Below are positions 1 to 8,989 of a stretch of DNA of 21,296 nt, in pieces; position 1 is the first letter of the stretch; every line of letters begins with the position of its first letter. A model generated the notes under the pieces. That model ran no database searches and was not told the origin of the DNA. It saw only the letters and a list, made by a program, of their open reading frames with translations. Source of the stretch: Eggerthellaceae bacterium (lineage in GTDB: Bacteria; Actinomycetota; Coriobacteriia; Coriobacteriales; Eggerthellaceae); contig CAAEEV010000162.1 in assembly GCA_900754955.1 (NCBI GenBank), positions 1 through 21,296 of the forward strand, given 5' to 3'. The position numbers and the translations under genes are program-made.

Positions 1-37
1 AAAGAGGCGGGCCCGCTGCGTTGCCGCTGGAAAAGCG

Positions 38-1489
<1,452 letters not shown>

Positions 1490-1536
1490 GATGTCTCCTT
1501 CGCTTGTCGTTTCTGTCGAAGCCACCGTACCACGCG

Positions 1537-1558
1537 AAAACGCCCCCGAGCGGGGGCG
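1537..1558 (-). terminator. Intrinsic terminator of the amino acid transporter operon
   Basis: A perfect 7-bp GC stem (CGCCCCC / GGGGGCG) with a 4-nt loop is followed on the minus strand by TTTT. It lies 58 nt beyond the stop of the small membrane protein gene and before the htrA-like start. If the htrA-like promoter is instead near 1585-1590 (TATATC on the minus strand), the hairpin would fall in that gene's leader. Confidence 0.75.
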
Positions 1559-1615
1559 CAGCAAGATCACATCAACGCACGACCGATATACACCAGCGGG
1601 AGTAATTCCCCCGCG

Positions 1616-1864
1616 TTAGGGCAGGTTGTCCAAAAGGATGCTCCCCCACAGAACGACGCAAAACAGCGCTCCGAAGAACATCATCACGCCCACCTCTTTG
1701 CCGAGCTGCTTTTGCTCTGGACTGTCGGGGTCAGCGCAGTAATTGATCTGGTTACCCGCGATGAGCTGGAGCCCTTCTCCCTTTATGAACAGGACGCCCC
1801 CAGCCACTAAACCCGCGGCGATGAGCGGCAGAATAATCAAGACGAGCACAATCCGCGCGTCCAC
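1616..1864 (-). CDS. Small two-TM membrane protein, DUF3784-like
   Basis: 82 aa. The GTG start at 1864 is 3 nt after the ATPase stop; AAGGAG overlaps the end of the ATPase gene with 6-nt spacing, so this is a real, translationally coupled gene. Two hydrophobic segments lie at about 4-26 and 57-79. Between them is a short loop with FIKGEG and LIAGN followed by a polar, acidic stretch. KG.G..LIAGyN is the kind of motif seen in small DUF3784 membrane proteins, so I make that comparison, but from memory only. The role is unknown. Its place as the last gene of an amino acid ABC operon suggests an accessory of the transporter or a hitchhiking membrane protein. Confidence 0.7.
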   Translation of the reverse strand: MDARIVLVLIILPLIAAGLVAGGVLFIKGEGLQLIAGNQINYCADPDSPEQKQLGKEVGVMMFFGALFCVVLWGSILLDNLP

Positions 1865-1867
1865 GCG

Positions 1868-2644
1868 CTACTCCTTGTCGTAGTTCGAAAGGAAGGCGCG
1901 GGTACGCTCATGCTGAGGATTGTTGATGACGTCAAACGCGCGGCCCTGCTCCACGATGACGCCGCCGTCCATGAAGATGAGCTGGTCGGCCACATCGCGC
2001 GCGAAGCTCATCTCATGCGTGACAATGACCATCGTCATGTTCTCAGCGGCGAGCTCGCGGATGACCCTGAGCACCTCGCGCGTGAGTTCGGGGTCGAGCG
2101 CGCTCGTCGGCTCGTCGAAGAACAGTACATCAGGGTTCATGGCGAGCGCCCGCGCGATCGCCACGCGCTGCTGCTGACCGCCCGACAGGTCGCACGGCAC
2201 CATGTCCTCCTTGCCAGCGAGCCCCATCTTCGCGAGCAGGCCCGTCCCGCGCGCAATCGCCTCGTCCTTCGGCATCTTCTGCACCGAGATGAGCGCGTCG
2301 GTGACGTTCTGCATCACCGTGTAGTGCGGAAATAGGTTGAAGCTCTGGAACACGAGGCCGAAGCGCGTCTTGGCCTCCTTGAGCACGTCCTTGCCGCCGT
2401 AGACCGCGCGGCCCGCCGTGCCCGTCTTCGCCACGACGAGCTCGCCGTAGGTCAGATCACCCGCATCGAGCGTCTCGAGCAGCGTGAGGCAGCGCAGAAG
2501 CGTCGACTTGCCGCCGCCCGACGGGCCGATGATGGCGAGCACGTCGCCCTTGTTCACAGTCAGGGAGATGTCTTTGAGCACCTGGTTCTGCCCGAAGCTC
2601 TTCTTCGCGTGCTCGAGCGAGACGACCGGGGTAGTGCAATCCAT
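1868..2644 (-). CDS. Amino acid ABC transporter ATP-binding protein (GlnQ/HisP type)
   Basis: 258-aa cytoplasmic ATPase that powers import by the permease encoded just upstream. The start is the ATG at 2644, with AAGGAG six bases before it; a TTG 15 bases further up is part of that ribosome site. Walker A (GPSGGGKST) is at 40-48, the signature LSGGQQQR at 153-160, Walker B ([12 protein letters not shown]) at 173-184 and the switch His at 210. Length and motifs are those of the polar amino acid uptake ATPases. A slightly longer region between Walker A and the Q-loop (about 62-95) carries a Gly/Lys-rich insertion. The gene follows the permease after 66 nt and is followed by the small membrane gene after 3 nt. 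The substrate cannot be told from the ATPase. Confidence 0.95.
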   Translation of the reverse strand: MDCTTPVVSLEHAKKSFGQNQVLKDISLTVNKGDVLAIIGPSGGGKSTLLRCLTLLETLDAGDLTYGELVVAKTGTAGRAVYGGKDVLKEAKTRFGLVFQSFNLFPHYTVMQNVTDALISVQKMPKDEAIARGTGLLAKMGLAGKEDMVPCDLSGGQQQRVAIARALAMNPDVLFFDEPTSALDPELTREVLRVIRELAAENMTMVIVTHEMSFARDVADQLIFMDGGVIVEQGRAFDVINNPQHERTRAFLSNYDKE

Positions 2645-2710
2645 GGATAGCTCCTTCAAACGAGCGGCGCGGCGGGAACGTGCCCGCGCGGCGCCGCAGC
2701 AGCTTCGCCG

Positions 2711-3364
2711 TTAGTCGTGGTAGTAGTTGAGCTTCTTCTCAACCTTGTTGAGGATGAACTCGATGAGCAGGCAGAACACCCAGTAGATGAGCGCCGCGAT
2801 GGCGTAGGGGATCATCGAGACCTCGCGCGCAGCAAGCGCCTTGGCGGCGGAGAACATCTCGGCGATGCCGAGCACGAACGCGAGGGAGGTGTCCTTCACG
2901 AGCGTGATGATCTCGTTGCCCATGGCGGGCAGGATGCGCTTGATCACCTGCGGCAGGATGATCTTCATGAACGTTTGCGCGCGCGTGTAGCCGAGCACGC
3001 TCGCCGCCTCGTACTGGCCGCGCGGGATCGACTGGATGCCCGAGCGGTAGATCTCGCCGAAGTAGGCGGCGTAGTTGAGGATGAAGCCGATGGCGCAGGA
3101 GTAGAACTTCCAGTCGGACCCCATCTCAAGGCCGAACAGGTAATACGGTCCGAACATGATGGCCATGAGCTGCAGCATGAGCGGGGTGCCGCGTAGCACG
3201 GAGATGTAGAGCTGCGCGATGAGCGAGAGCGGCTTGAACCTGCTCATGCGGGCGAGCGCCACCACCACGCCGAGGGGCAGCGCGCCCACGAGCGTCACGA
3301 CAAAGATTTGAGCGGTGAGCACCAGGCCCTCGGCAAGGATGCCCATCAACACACTGAATTCCAC
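2711..3364 (-). CDS. Amino acid ABC transporter permease (HisMQ/GlnP family)
   Basis: 217-aa integral membrane subunit of a polar amino acid importer. The GTG start at 3364 has GAGAGGA a few bases upstream. About five membrane segments are visible (near 10-38, 48-78, 86-104, 150-175 and 186-206). The conserved cytoplasmic EAA loop that docks on the ATPase is at about 116-139 (GQYEAASVLGYTRAQTFMKI). RGTPLMLQL near 58-66 and GEIYRSGI near 103-110 are also typical of the family. A single permease gene is present, so it probably works as a homodimer. It lies between the receptor gene (192 nt upstream, with a hairpin in the gap) and the ATPase gene. Confidence 0.95.
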   Translation of the reverse strand: MEFSVLMGILAEGLVLTAQIFVVTLVGALPLGVVVALARMSRFKPLSLIAQLYISVLRGTPLMLQLMAIMFGPYYLFGLEMGSDWKFYSCAIGFILNYAAYFGEIYRSGIQSIPRGQYEAASVLGYTRAQTFMKIILPQVIKRILPAMGNEIITLVKDTSLAFVLGIAEMFSAAKALAAREVSMIPYAIAALIYWVFCLLIEFILNKVEKKLNYYHD

Positions 3365-3471
3365 GTTGTTCCTCTCTCAAACTCGGAAGGTTCCGCTGAT
3401 CGCGAAGCTCGCCCGCCCCCGCAGGCCCGCAGCGAGCGCCCCGATCAACGCACCCCCGAAAACACAACTGC

Positions 3472-3501
3472 GGGCGGAAGGGGTCAGATCCCCTTCCGCC
3501 C
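3472..3501 (-). terminator. Strong intra-operon hairpin after the receptor gene
   Basis: A perfect 12-bp inverted repeat (GGGCGGAAGGGG / CCCCTTCCGCCC) with a 6-nt loop lies in the gap between the receptor and permease genes. On the transcribed strand a TTTT run comes only about 9 nt after the stem, so complete termination is unlikely. Partial termination or 3'-end protection would give more receptor than permease, as is common for binding-protein-dependent importers. Confidence 0.6.
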
Positions 3502-3556
3502 TCAGCTTCACCATGCAGGCCGTATGGTCGACCTGCCGATCACCATGGCTCAGAAA

Positions 3557-4411
3557 CTACTCGAGCACCCAGTTATCGTAGGTCAGACCGTACTCGGCGT
3601 ACTTGTCGCAGAGCTCCTGGATGGTGCCGTCCTCGTTCATGGCGCGCAGGGTGTCGGTCACCGTCTGGGCAAGCTCGGTGTCGCCCAGCTTGAAGCCCAC
3701 AGCGTAGTGCTCGGAGCTCAGCGGCTCCTCGAGCTGCACGTAGGCGTCGGGATTCGCCGACATCTGGTAGGCGGCGATGGACAAGTCGCACGCCACGGCG
3801 TCAACCATGCCGGACTCGAGCTGCATGAATGCGTTGTTGTAGTCGCCGATGGTCTGGGGAGCGCCGCCCGCGAAGGTAGCGGCCAGGTCGGCCTGATCAC
3901 CCTCAAGCACATCGAGCGCCGCAGAGTCAACCTGCGTGATGACGTTCTTGCCCGCCAGATCCTCGAAGGAGGCGATGCCCGAGTCGGCCTTCACCACGAT
4001 GACCTGCTCGTTGAGCATGTACGGCTCAGAGAAGGTGTAGTCGTCCTCGCGGCCCTCCATCGTGAAGCCGTTCCAGATGCAGTTGATGGTGCCCTGGTTC
4101 AGCAGCGCGTCCTTGGCATCCCAGTCGATGGCGGACAGCTCGATGCCCCAACCGTTGCGCTCGGCAACCTCGGCGGCCATGTCGAGGTCGAAGCCCGTGG
4201 GCTCGCCGTCATCACCGATGAAGCCGTACGGCGGGTAGCTGTTGTCGTAGCCGACGATCAGCGTGAAGTCGCCCGAGGTGTCGGTCTGCTCGGCAGCGGA
4301 CGAGCTGGAGCTTGCAGACGAGGCGTCGCCCGAACCCGAGCAGCCCGCCAGCAGCAGCGCGCTCAAGCTCAGCGCGGCAACCGCCGCCACAATCAGCCTG
4401 ATCTTCTTCAT
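3557..4411 (-). CDS. Amino acid-binding lipoprotein, solute-binding protein family 3
   Basis: 284-aa receptor of the importer, predicted to be tethered to the outer face of the membrane by lipidation. The start is the ATG at 4411, with AGGAGG five bases before it; an in-frame extension of 25 residues further up lacks a ribosome site and is Arg-rich. The signal peptide ends in the lipobox LAGC with Cys24. A Ser/Ala-rich linker (25-47) leads to an SBP_bac_3 domain at about 50-275. Visible family features are YPPYGF, a GFDLDMA motif, and FTMEGREDDYTFS with the arginine that usually binds the ligand carboxylate. First gene of the operon, with its own promoter about 110 bases upstream. The ligand is some polar amino acid; it cannot be narrowed further. 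Confidence 0.95.
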   Translation of the reverse strand: MKKIRLIVAAVAALSLSALLLAGCSGSGDASSASSSSSAAEQTDTSGDFTLIVGYDNSYPPYGFIGDDGEPTGFDLDMAAEVAERNGWGIELSAIDWDAKDALLNQGTINCIWNGFTMEGREDDYTFSEPYMLNEQVIVVKADSGIASFEDLAGKNVITQVDSAALDVLEGDQADLAATFAGGAPQTIGDYNNAFMQLESGMVDAVACDLSIAAYQMSANPDAYVQLEEPLSSEHYAVGFKLGDTELAQTVTDTLRAMNEDGTIQELCDKYAEYGLTYDNWVLE

Positions 4412-4727
4412 GTTTCCCTCCTGAAGTCTCTCGCACGTACGGCGAATGCGAAGGCGGCGCGTCTTTCGACTGCCGCGTTGATCCACCGCACCATCACTCT
4501 ACCGTAGTAAAGTGCTGACAGTATAGCATACGCGCAGGCATGCGCAACGGCGATTTCCCGAACGGCGCGGCACGGGACGCCCCGCGCAGGCCCGCACTCC
4601 TGTTGATGCGGCACCCCGCGCGCAACTCCGCGCGCCCTTCGATGCGGCGACGCACGTCATTCGCACGCAAGCCGCCCCAACGCGCCGAAACACGCGCGCA
4701 CTGCGACCGCACGTCCGCGCGTGCGAA
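4412..4727. other. Intergenic region between exporter permease and amino acid operon
   Basis: 316 bases with no convincing gene. The part near the receptor gene holds its promoter (4520-4547) and leader. The remainder (about 4550-4727) is very GC-rich, with many GCGC runs. I see no T-tailed hairpin that would terminate transcripts coming from the exporter permease. Confidence 0.6.
4520..4547 (-). promoter_or_regulatory. Sigma-A/70-type promoter of the amino acid transporter operon
   Basis: On the minus strand: -35 TTGCGC (4542-4547), 16-bp spacer, extended -10 TGC-TATACT (hexamer at 4520-4525). Transcription would start near 4513, about 100 nt before the receptor ATG. A partial dyad (CTAC-G-GTAG) lies just downstream of the start site and could be a regulator site. 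Confidence 0.6.
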
Positions 4728-7700
4728 CTATTCCACGCTCTTGAGGGCACCGATCATGTCGATGCGGTCGAGCGTGCGGTTCGTGATGAAGTTCACCGCC
4801 ACGGCGAACACGAACGGCAGTACAGCCGAGATGCCCATCGACAGCCACGTGATGTACACGGGGAAGGCGATGCCCGGCATGTTGAGCGAGCCGAGCAGCA
4901 GCCCGCCGAGCGGCGGCCCCGCAACAAGCCCGAGCACGATGCCGATCACCGTGAGGATGAGCGTTTCCTTGTTCACGTAGCGGTGAACCTCGCGCCTGCG
5001 GAAGCCGAGCACCTTGATGGTGGCCAATTCGCGTTCGCGCTCAGAGATGTTCGTCGTCGACAGCGTGAAAAGCACCACGAACGCGAGCGCCGCCGCCATC
5101 ACGATGATGATCGCCACCACCGAGTTGATGAGCGCAAACGACGAGGCGAAGCTCTCCTCCATCTCGGCCGTGCTCACCACGGAGACAAAGTCGCCGCTCT
5201 CGGAGAGCTCATCGGCGAACGCCCGCGCGTCGACGCCGTCGGCCACGTTGACCAGCACCGCGTTCGGCTCGAAGTCGCCGAGCGCCTGCTCATAAGCCGC
5301 CTCGGACAGGTACGCGTAGTTGCCCAGGTAGCCTTGCACCACGTTCGCTACCGTCACGTCTCCCGATTCGAGCGCGCTGTTTTGCAACGCGACGGTGCTG
5401 TCTGCCGCGACGCCGAGCACGTCGGAGGCGTTGCGCGTGATGAGCGCGCCCTCCGCCGGCAACTCGGTCGGCTCGCCGCCCGCATTGAGAGCGCCCACTC
5501 CCCCGAGCGCCGCGAGCGCGCCGCCGAGCGCCCCCGACGATGCCGGCGCGGTTGCGAACGACACGTAGCCGTCGAGGCTCGCGCCTGCGGGAACCGCGAT
5601 GATCTGCGCGTCCACCGATCCGTCGTCGGTCATGACCTCGCCCGAGTCCACGAGCACCGACACCAGAGAGCCGACGCGCTCATCCGCCGCAAGCTCCTCT
5701 TCGGTCGCTGCGAAGTCGGCGCCGTCGGTCACCGCCATGATGTCGTAGCGGTCAATCGCGCCGTACTGCTCGGGTGCCATCGCCGCCACCGCGTCCTTGA
5801 TGACGAACCCGCACACCACGAGCGCCGTGCACCCCATGATGCCGACCACCGTCATGAGGAAGCGCTTTTTGTAGCGGAACAGGTTGCGCGCCGTCACCTT
5901 GTTGAGGAACGACAGCCGTCGCCAGAGCGGCTTGATGTGTTCGAGGAAGATGCGCGAGCCGAACCTGGGCGCCTTCGGGCGCATGAGCGTCGCCGGCGCC
6001 TGCTTCACCTCGCCGCGGCACACGATGAACACCGCCCCGCCGATGGCCACTGCGAACAGCAAGATGCCGCCCGCGCCCATGAGCGGATCAAACTGTAGGT
6101 GATAGAACGGCAGAACGTACATGACGTCGAACACGGTGAAGATGAAGGCGGGCAGCACCACGAACCCGCACACATCGCCGAGTACGCCGCCGAGCACGCA
6201 GGCAAGCAGCGCGTACACGAGATACTTCGCGTAGATCTGGGCCCTGCTGTAGCCGAGCGCCTTGTAGGTGCCCACGAGGCTGCGCTCCTCCTCCACCATG
6301 CGCGTGATGGCGGTAAGGCTCACGAGGATGGCCACCACGAGGAAGATGAGGGGGAACGCCGTACCGAGCGCTTCGATGGAGTCGGCGTCGCTTGCGATGG
6401 AGCTGTAGCCCGACAGCGACATGCGGTCCTGGATGTACCAGCGCGCGTCCTCGATGTCGTCGATCTCGGCGCGTGCGTCAGCGATCTCGGCGAGGGCGTC
6501 GGCCTTCTGCTCCTCGTAGTCGGCGCGCTGCTCGTCGAGCTCGGCCTGGCCGGATTCCAGCTCGGCGAGGCCGTCGTTGAGCTCCTGCTGCCCCGATTCG
6601 AGCTGAGCGCGCCCGCTGTCGAGCTCCTGCTGGGCAGCCTCGAGCTGCGCCCAACCGTCGTCGATCTGCTGCTGACGCGCATCGAGCTCGGCTTCGCCAG
6701 CGGCAAGCTCGCTCCACCCCTGCTGAAGAGCAGCGGCTCCGTCAGCCAGCTGCCGCTCGGCAGCGGCAATCTGCTCTTCCGCAGCCTTAAGCTCATCACT
6801 CTCACGAGCTGCCGTCTCAGCCGCATCCATTGCTGCAATGCGCTGCTGCTCAAAAACAGCGAGCGCTTGCTCTTCCGTTTTCCCGCTCGCTACGAGTGCG
6901 GCGACAATCTGATCTTTTTTCTCATCAACTTGCGCTGCCGCCTGCTGGCGAGCCATCTGAACAGCAGCTTCTATCTGCTGCTTACCTTCGTCGATTGCCG
7001 CCTGAGCCCCAGGGAGAGCCTCGTCAAAAGCAGCTTGCTGCTCTTCGAGCTCGGACCGCCCCGCTTCGAGCTCCTCGCGACCCGCGTCGAGCTGCGCCTG
7101 ACCGTCTGCGAGCTGCTGTCTGTTGGCGCCGATCTCGGCCTGGCCGCTTTCGATCGTGGCGCGGTTCGCGTCGATCTCGGCTTGGCCGTCGGCGATCTCG
7201 GCGCGACCTGCGTCGATCTCGTCCTGCGCGTCGGCGAGCTGCGCCTCGGCGTCGTCGAAGCCCTCCTGCGCCTCAGCTTCCGCATCCTCCACCTGCGCGA
7301 GCGCATCGCCGCGCACCTCATCGGTGCGCGCCTGCTCGCGATCGGCGCGGATCGCATCGACGCGGTCGACCGTCGCCTCAACCGCCTCCTTGTAGGGCGC
7401 CTCGTAGCACTGCATCGCCTCGGCGCCGTCGATGCGCAGGTACACCACTGTGTACGCCGCGCTCGCAACGTTCGATTCCGTCACGAAAAACGAGTAGTCT
7501 GACGACGAAGCCGAACGGAAGCCCATGCTGCCGTCGGGGTTGTTCGTTTCCATTGGATCGATCACCGCACCCGTGATGCGGTAAGCGCGACGGTCGAACA
7601 CCGCCTCATCGGCGTTTTCCGCCACCTCGATCTCGAGCGTATCGCCGATCGCCTTGCCCGTATCGGCGAGGTACTGACTCGTCACCGCCACTTCGCCCGC

Positions 7701-8090
7701 AGCGTCGGGCAGCGCGCCCTCGACCACATACGGAGCGTTGAGACCGCCGTCGGAGAGCGCCTTCATGTCGGCACTCGCACGCGACCCCGTCGCATCGGTG
7801 TACACCGTTTCCGCATACCCGCCTTCGGCGAGCGCGACGCCCTCTACGTCGCCAAGCGCCGCCACGTCGTCGTCGGTCAGACCGAGCGTCGACATGACGC
7901 GCACGTCGAACAAACGCTGGCTGTCGAAGAACTCGTCGGCGGAAATGCGCAGATCGTCGCACGACGCCTTGAGCCCTGAGAACATGCAGGCACCCAGAAC
8001 GGTGATGACCACGATGGCGACGAACCGCTTCAGGTTGCCGCGGATCGTGCGGAGAATGTCTTTCCCGTAGGCGGATCGCACGGCGCTCAC
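4728..8090 (-). CDS. FtsX/MacB-type ABC permease with a very large extracellular coiled coil
   Basis: 1120-aa permease, partner of the ATPase encoded 1 nt upstream. The GTG at 8090 is the first start after the ATPase stop, with a weak ribosome site; GTG at codon 4 has a better-spaced AGGTGA and is an alternative. TM1 is at about 21-40, followed by a MacB-like extracellular domain (50-240). Residues about 245-550 are a coiled coil built of short repeats of the type AELDxGRAQLESG. The first FtsX core has TMs near 578-596, 622-655 and 672-690. TM5 is at 742-768, a second extracellular domain at 775-980, and the second FtsX core at 985-1010, 1042-1068 and 1082-1106. Both cores carry the family's cytoplasmic TYKALGYSRAQIYA / TIKVLGFRRREVHR helices. 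This is the type VII (mechanotransmission) fold, moving cargo or signals across the envelope rather than importing. Cargo unknown. Confidence 0.92.
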   Translation of the reverse strand: MSAVRSAYGKDILRTIRGNLKRFVAIVVITVLGACMFSGLKASCDDLRISADEFFDSQRLFDVRVMSTLGLTDDDVAALGDVEGVALAEGGYAETVYTDATGSRASADMKALSDGGLNAPYVVEGALPDAAGEVAVTSQYLADTGKAIGDTLEIEVAENADEAVFDRRAYRITGAVIDPMETNNPDGSMGFRSASSSDYSFFVTESNVASAAYTVVYLRIDGAEAMQCYEAPYKEAVEATVDRVDAIRADREQARTDEVRGDALAQVEDAEAEAQEGFDDAEAQLADAQDEIDAGRAEIADGQAEIDANRATIESGQAEIGANRQQLADGQAQLDAGREELEAGRSELEEQQAAFDEALPGAQAAIDEGKQQIEAAVQMARQQAAAQVDEKKDQIVAALVASGKTEEQALAVFEQQRIAAMDAAETAARESDELKAAEEQIAAAERQLADGAAALQQGWSELAAGEAELDARQQQIDDGWAQLEAAQQELDSGRAQLESGQQELNDGLAELESGQAELDEQRADYEEQKADALAEIADARAEIDDIEDARWYIQDRMSLSGYSSIASDADSIEALGTAFPLIFLVVAILVSLTAITRMVEEERSLVGTYKALGYSRAQIYAKYLVYALLACVLGGVLGDVCGFVVLPAFIFTVFDVMYVLPFYHLQFDPLMGAGGILLFAVAIGGAVFIVCRGEVKQAPATLMRPKAPRFGSRIFLEHIKPLWRRLSFLNKVTARNLFRYKKRFLMTVVGIMGCTALVVCGFVIKDAVAAMAPEQYGAIDRYDIMAVTDGADFAATEEELAADERVGSLVSVLVDSGEVMTDDGSVDAQIIAVPAGASLDGYVSFATAPASSGALGGALAALGGVGALNAGGEPTELPAEGALITRNASDVLGVAADSTVALQNSALESGDVTVANVVQGYLGNYAYLSEAAYEQALGDFEPNAVLVNVADGVDARAFADELSESGDFVSVVSTAEMEESFASSFALINSVVAIIIVMAAALAFVVLFTLSTTNISERERELATIKVLGFRRREVHRYVNKETLILTVIGIVLGLVAGPPLGGLLLGSLNMPGIAFPVYITWLSMGISAVLPFVFAVAVNFITNRTLDRIDMIGALKSVE

Positions 8091-8091
8091 C

Positions 8092-8793
8092 TCACCATTC
8101 GATCTCTTCGACCGGCGTGGGATGCTCGTTGCGTACCTGCTCGATCACCTTGCCGCTCTTGAAGCGCACCACGCGATCGGCCATGGGCGCGAGCGCCGAG
8201 TTGTGCGTCACGATGAGCACAGTCATGCCGCCCGCGCGGCACGTGTCCTGCAGCAGTTTGAGGATCTGCTTGCCCGTGGCGTAGTCGAGTGCGCCGGTCG
8301 GCTCGTCGCACAGCAGCAGCTTCGGGTTCTTCGCAAGGGCGCGCGCGATGGCGACGCGCTGCTGCTCGCCGCCCGAGAGCTGCGCGGGGAAGTTGTCGAG
8401 CCTGCCCGCCAGCCCCACGCGTTCGAGCGTCTCGGCAGGATCGAGCGAATCGGGGCAGATCTGGCTGGCAAGCTCCACGTTCTCGAGCGCCGTCAGATTG
8501 GGCACGAGGTTGTAGAACTGGAACACGAACCCAATGTCGGAGCGGCGGTACTCCACGAGATCGTCGGCGGAAAGCCGCTCGATGTGGCGGCCCGCCACCA
8601 CCACCTCGCCCGACGTAGGCGCGTCCATGCCGCCGAGGATGTTGAGGGCCGTGGTCTTACCTGCGCCCGACGCGCCGAGGATCACCGTGAGCTCGCCTTG
8701 CTCAACCTCGAAGGTAGCGCCCGCAAGCGCGTACACCGCCGCCTCGCCTTCGCCGTAACGGCGCGTCACGTCGTTGAAAGAAACGTATGCCAT
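8092..8793 (-). CDS. ABC transporter ATPase, LolD/MacB type
   Basis: 233-aa ATPase paired with the FtsX-type permease. I place the start at the ATG at 8793 ([15 protein letters not shown] eight bases upstream); a GTG 42 bases further up is in frame but reads through an atypical leader. Walker A (GASGAGKT) is at 40-47, signature LSGGEQQR at 139-146, Walker B ([12 protein letters not shown]) at 159-170 and switch His at 197. [18 protein letters not shown] after the Q-loop is typical of the LolD/MacB/FtsE group. The stop codon is one base from the permease start, so the two are translationally coupled. Transcription probably starts near 8855, from a promoter flanked by operator-like boxes and facing a TetR-type regulator. 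Confidence 0.95.
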   Translation of the reverse strand: MAYVSFNDVTRRYGEGEAAVYALAGATFEVEQGELTVILGASGAGKTTALNILGGMDAPTSGEVVVAGRHIERLSADDLVEYRRSDIGFVFQFYNLVPNLTALENVELASQICPDSLDPAETLERVGLAGRLDNFPAQLSGGEQQRVAIARALAKNPKLLLCDEPTGALDYATGKQILKLLQDTCRAGGMTVLIVTHNSALAPMADRVVRFKSGKVIEQVRNEHPTPVEEIEW

Positions 8794-8838
8794 GGCCGGT
8801 GCCTTCCCAAGCCCGTTTAAGCGATCGAAGATCACTGA

Positions 8839-8920
8839 ACAACCTGTTGTGTAATAATGTCAGTATAGGGCGCGCAGAGGGCAGGCATCAATGCACAGTT
8901 GCCCGCGAACTGTTGAGTAA
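8839..8920. promoter_or_regulatory. Operator-like boxes flanking the exporter promoter
   Basis: Two near-identical 11-bp boxes, CTGTTGTGTAA (8844-8854) and CTGTTGAGTAA (8910-8920), lie on either side of the promoter in the same orientation, 66 bp apart. Each also overlaps a dyad: ACAAC-CT-GTTGT (8839-8850) and ACAGTT-7-AACTGT (8895-8913). One box is just downstream of the expected start site and one just upstream of the -35. This is what a repressor site pair would look like. The divergent TetR-type gene is the obvious candidate regulator, but this is inference. Confidence 0.45.
8862..8891 (-). promoter_or_regulatory. Promoter of the FtsX-type exporter operon
   Basis: On the minus strand: -35 TTGATG (8886-8891), 18-bp spacer, -10 TATACT (8862-8867). 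The start site would be near 8855, about 60 nt before the ATPase ATG. It sits in a short AT-rich patch inside otherwise very GC-rich DNA. Confidence 0.6.
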
Positions 8921-8989
8921 ATGCCGCCGACGACCTCCGCAAACGCAGACGCCGCACGCCAATCCGCACAAGGCGCGCAGCGGGCAGCT

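Noticed and set aside
4550-4980. Open frames in the GC-rich gap downstream of the exporter permease
   Set aside because: Arg-rich translations in several frames on both strands, no ribosome site, and partial overlap with the permease gene.
6099-7502. Plus-strand frame of about 470 codons opposite the coiled coil
   Set aside because: Leu/Arg-rich repeats are the complement of the coiled-coil codons; the minus-strand gene has clear membrane cores and family motifs.
8794-8835. Earlier GTG start for the exporter ATPase
   Set aside because: It lies close to the predicted transcription start and overlaps operator-like sequence; the ATG at 8793 has a better ribosome site and gives the family's normal N-terminus.
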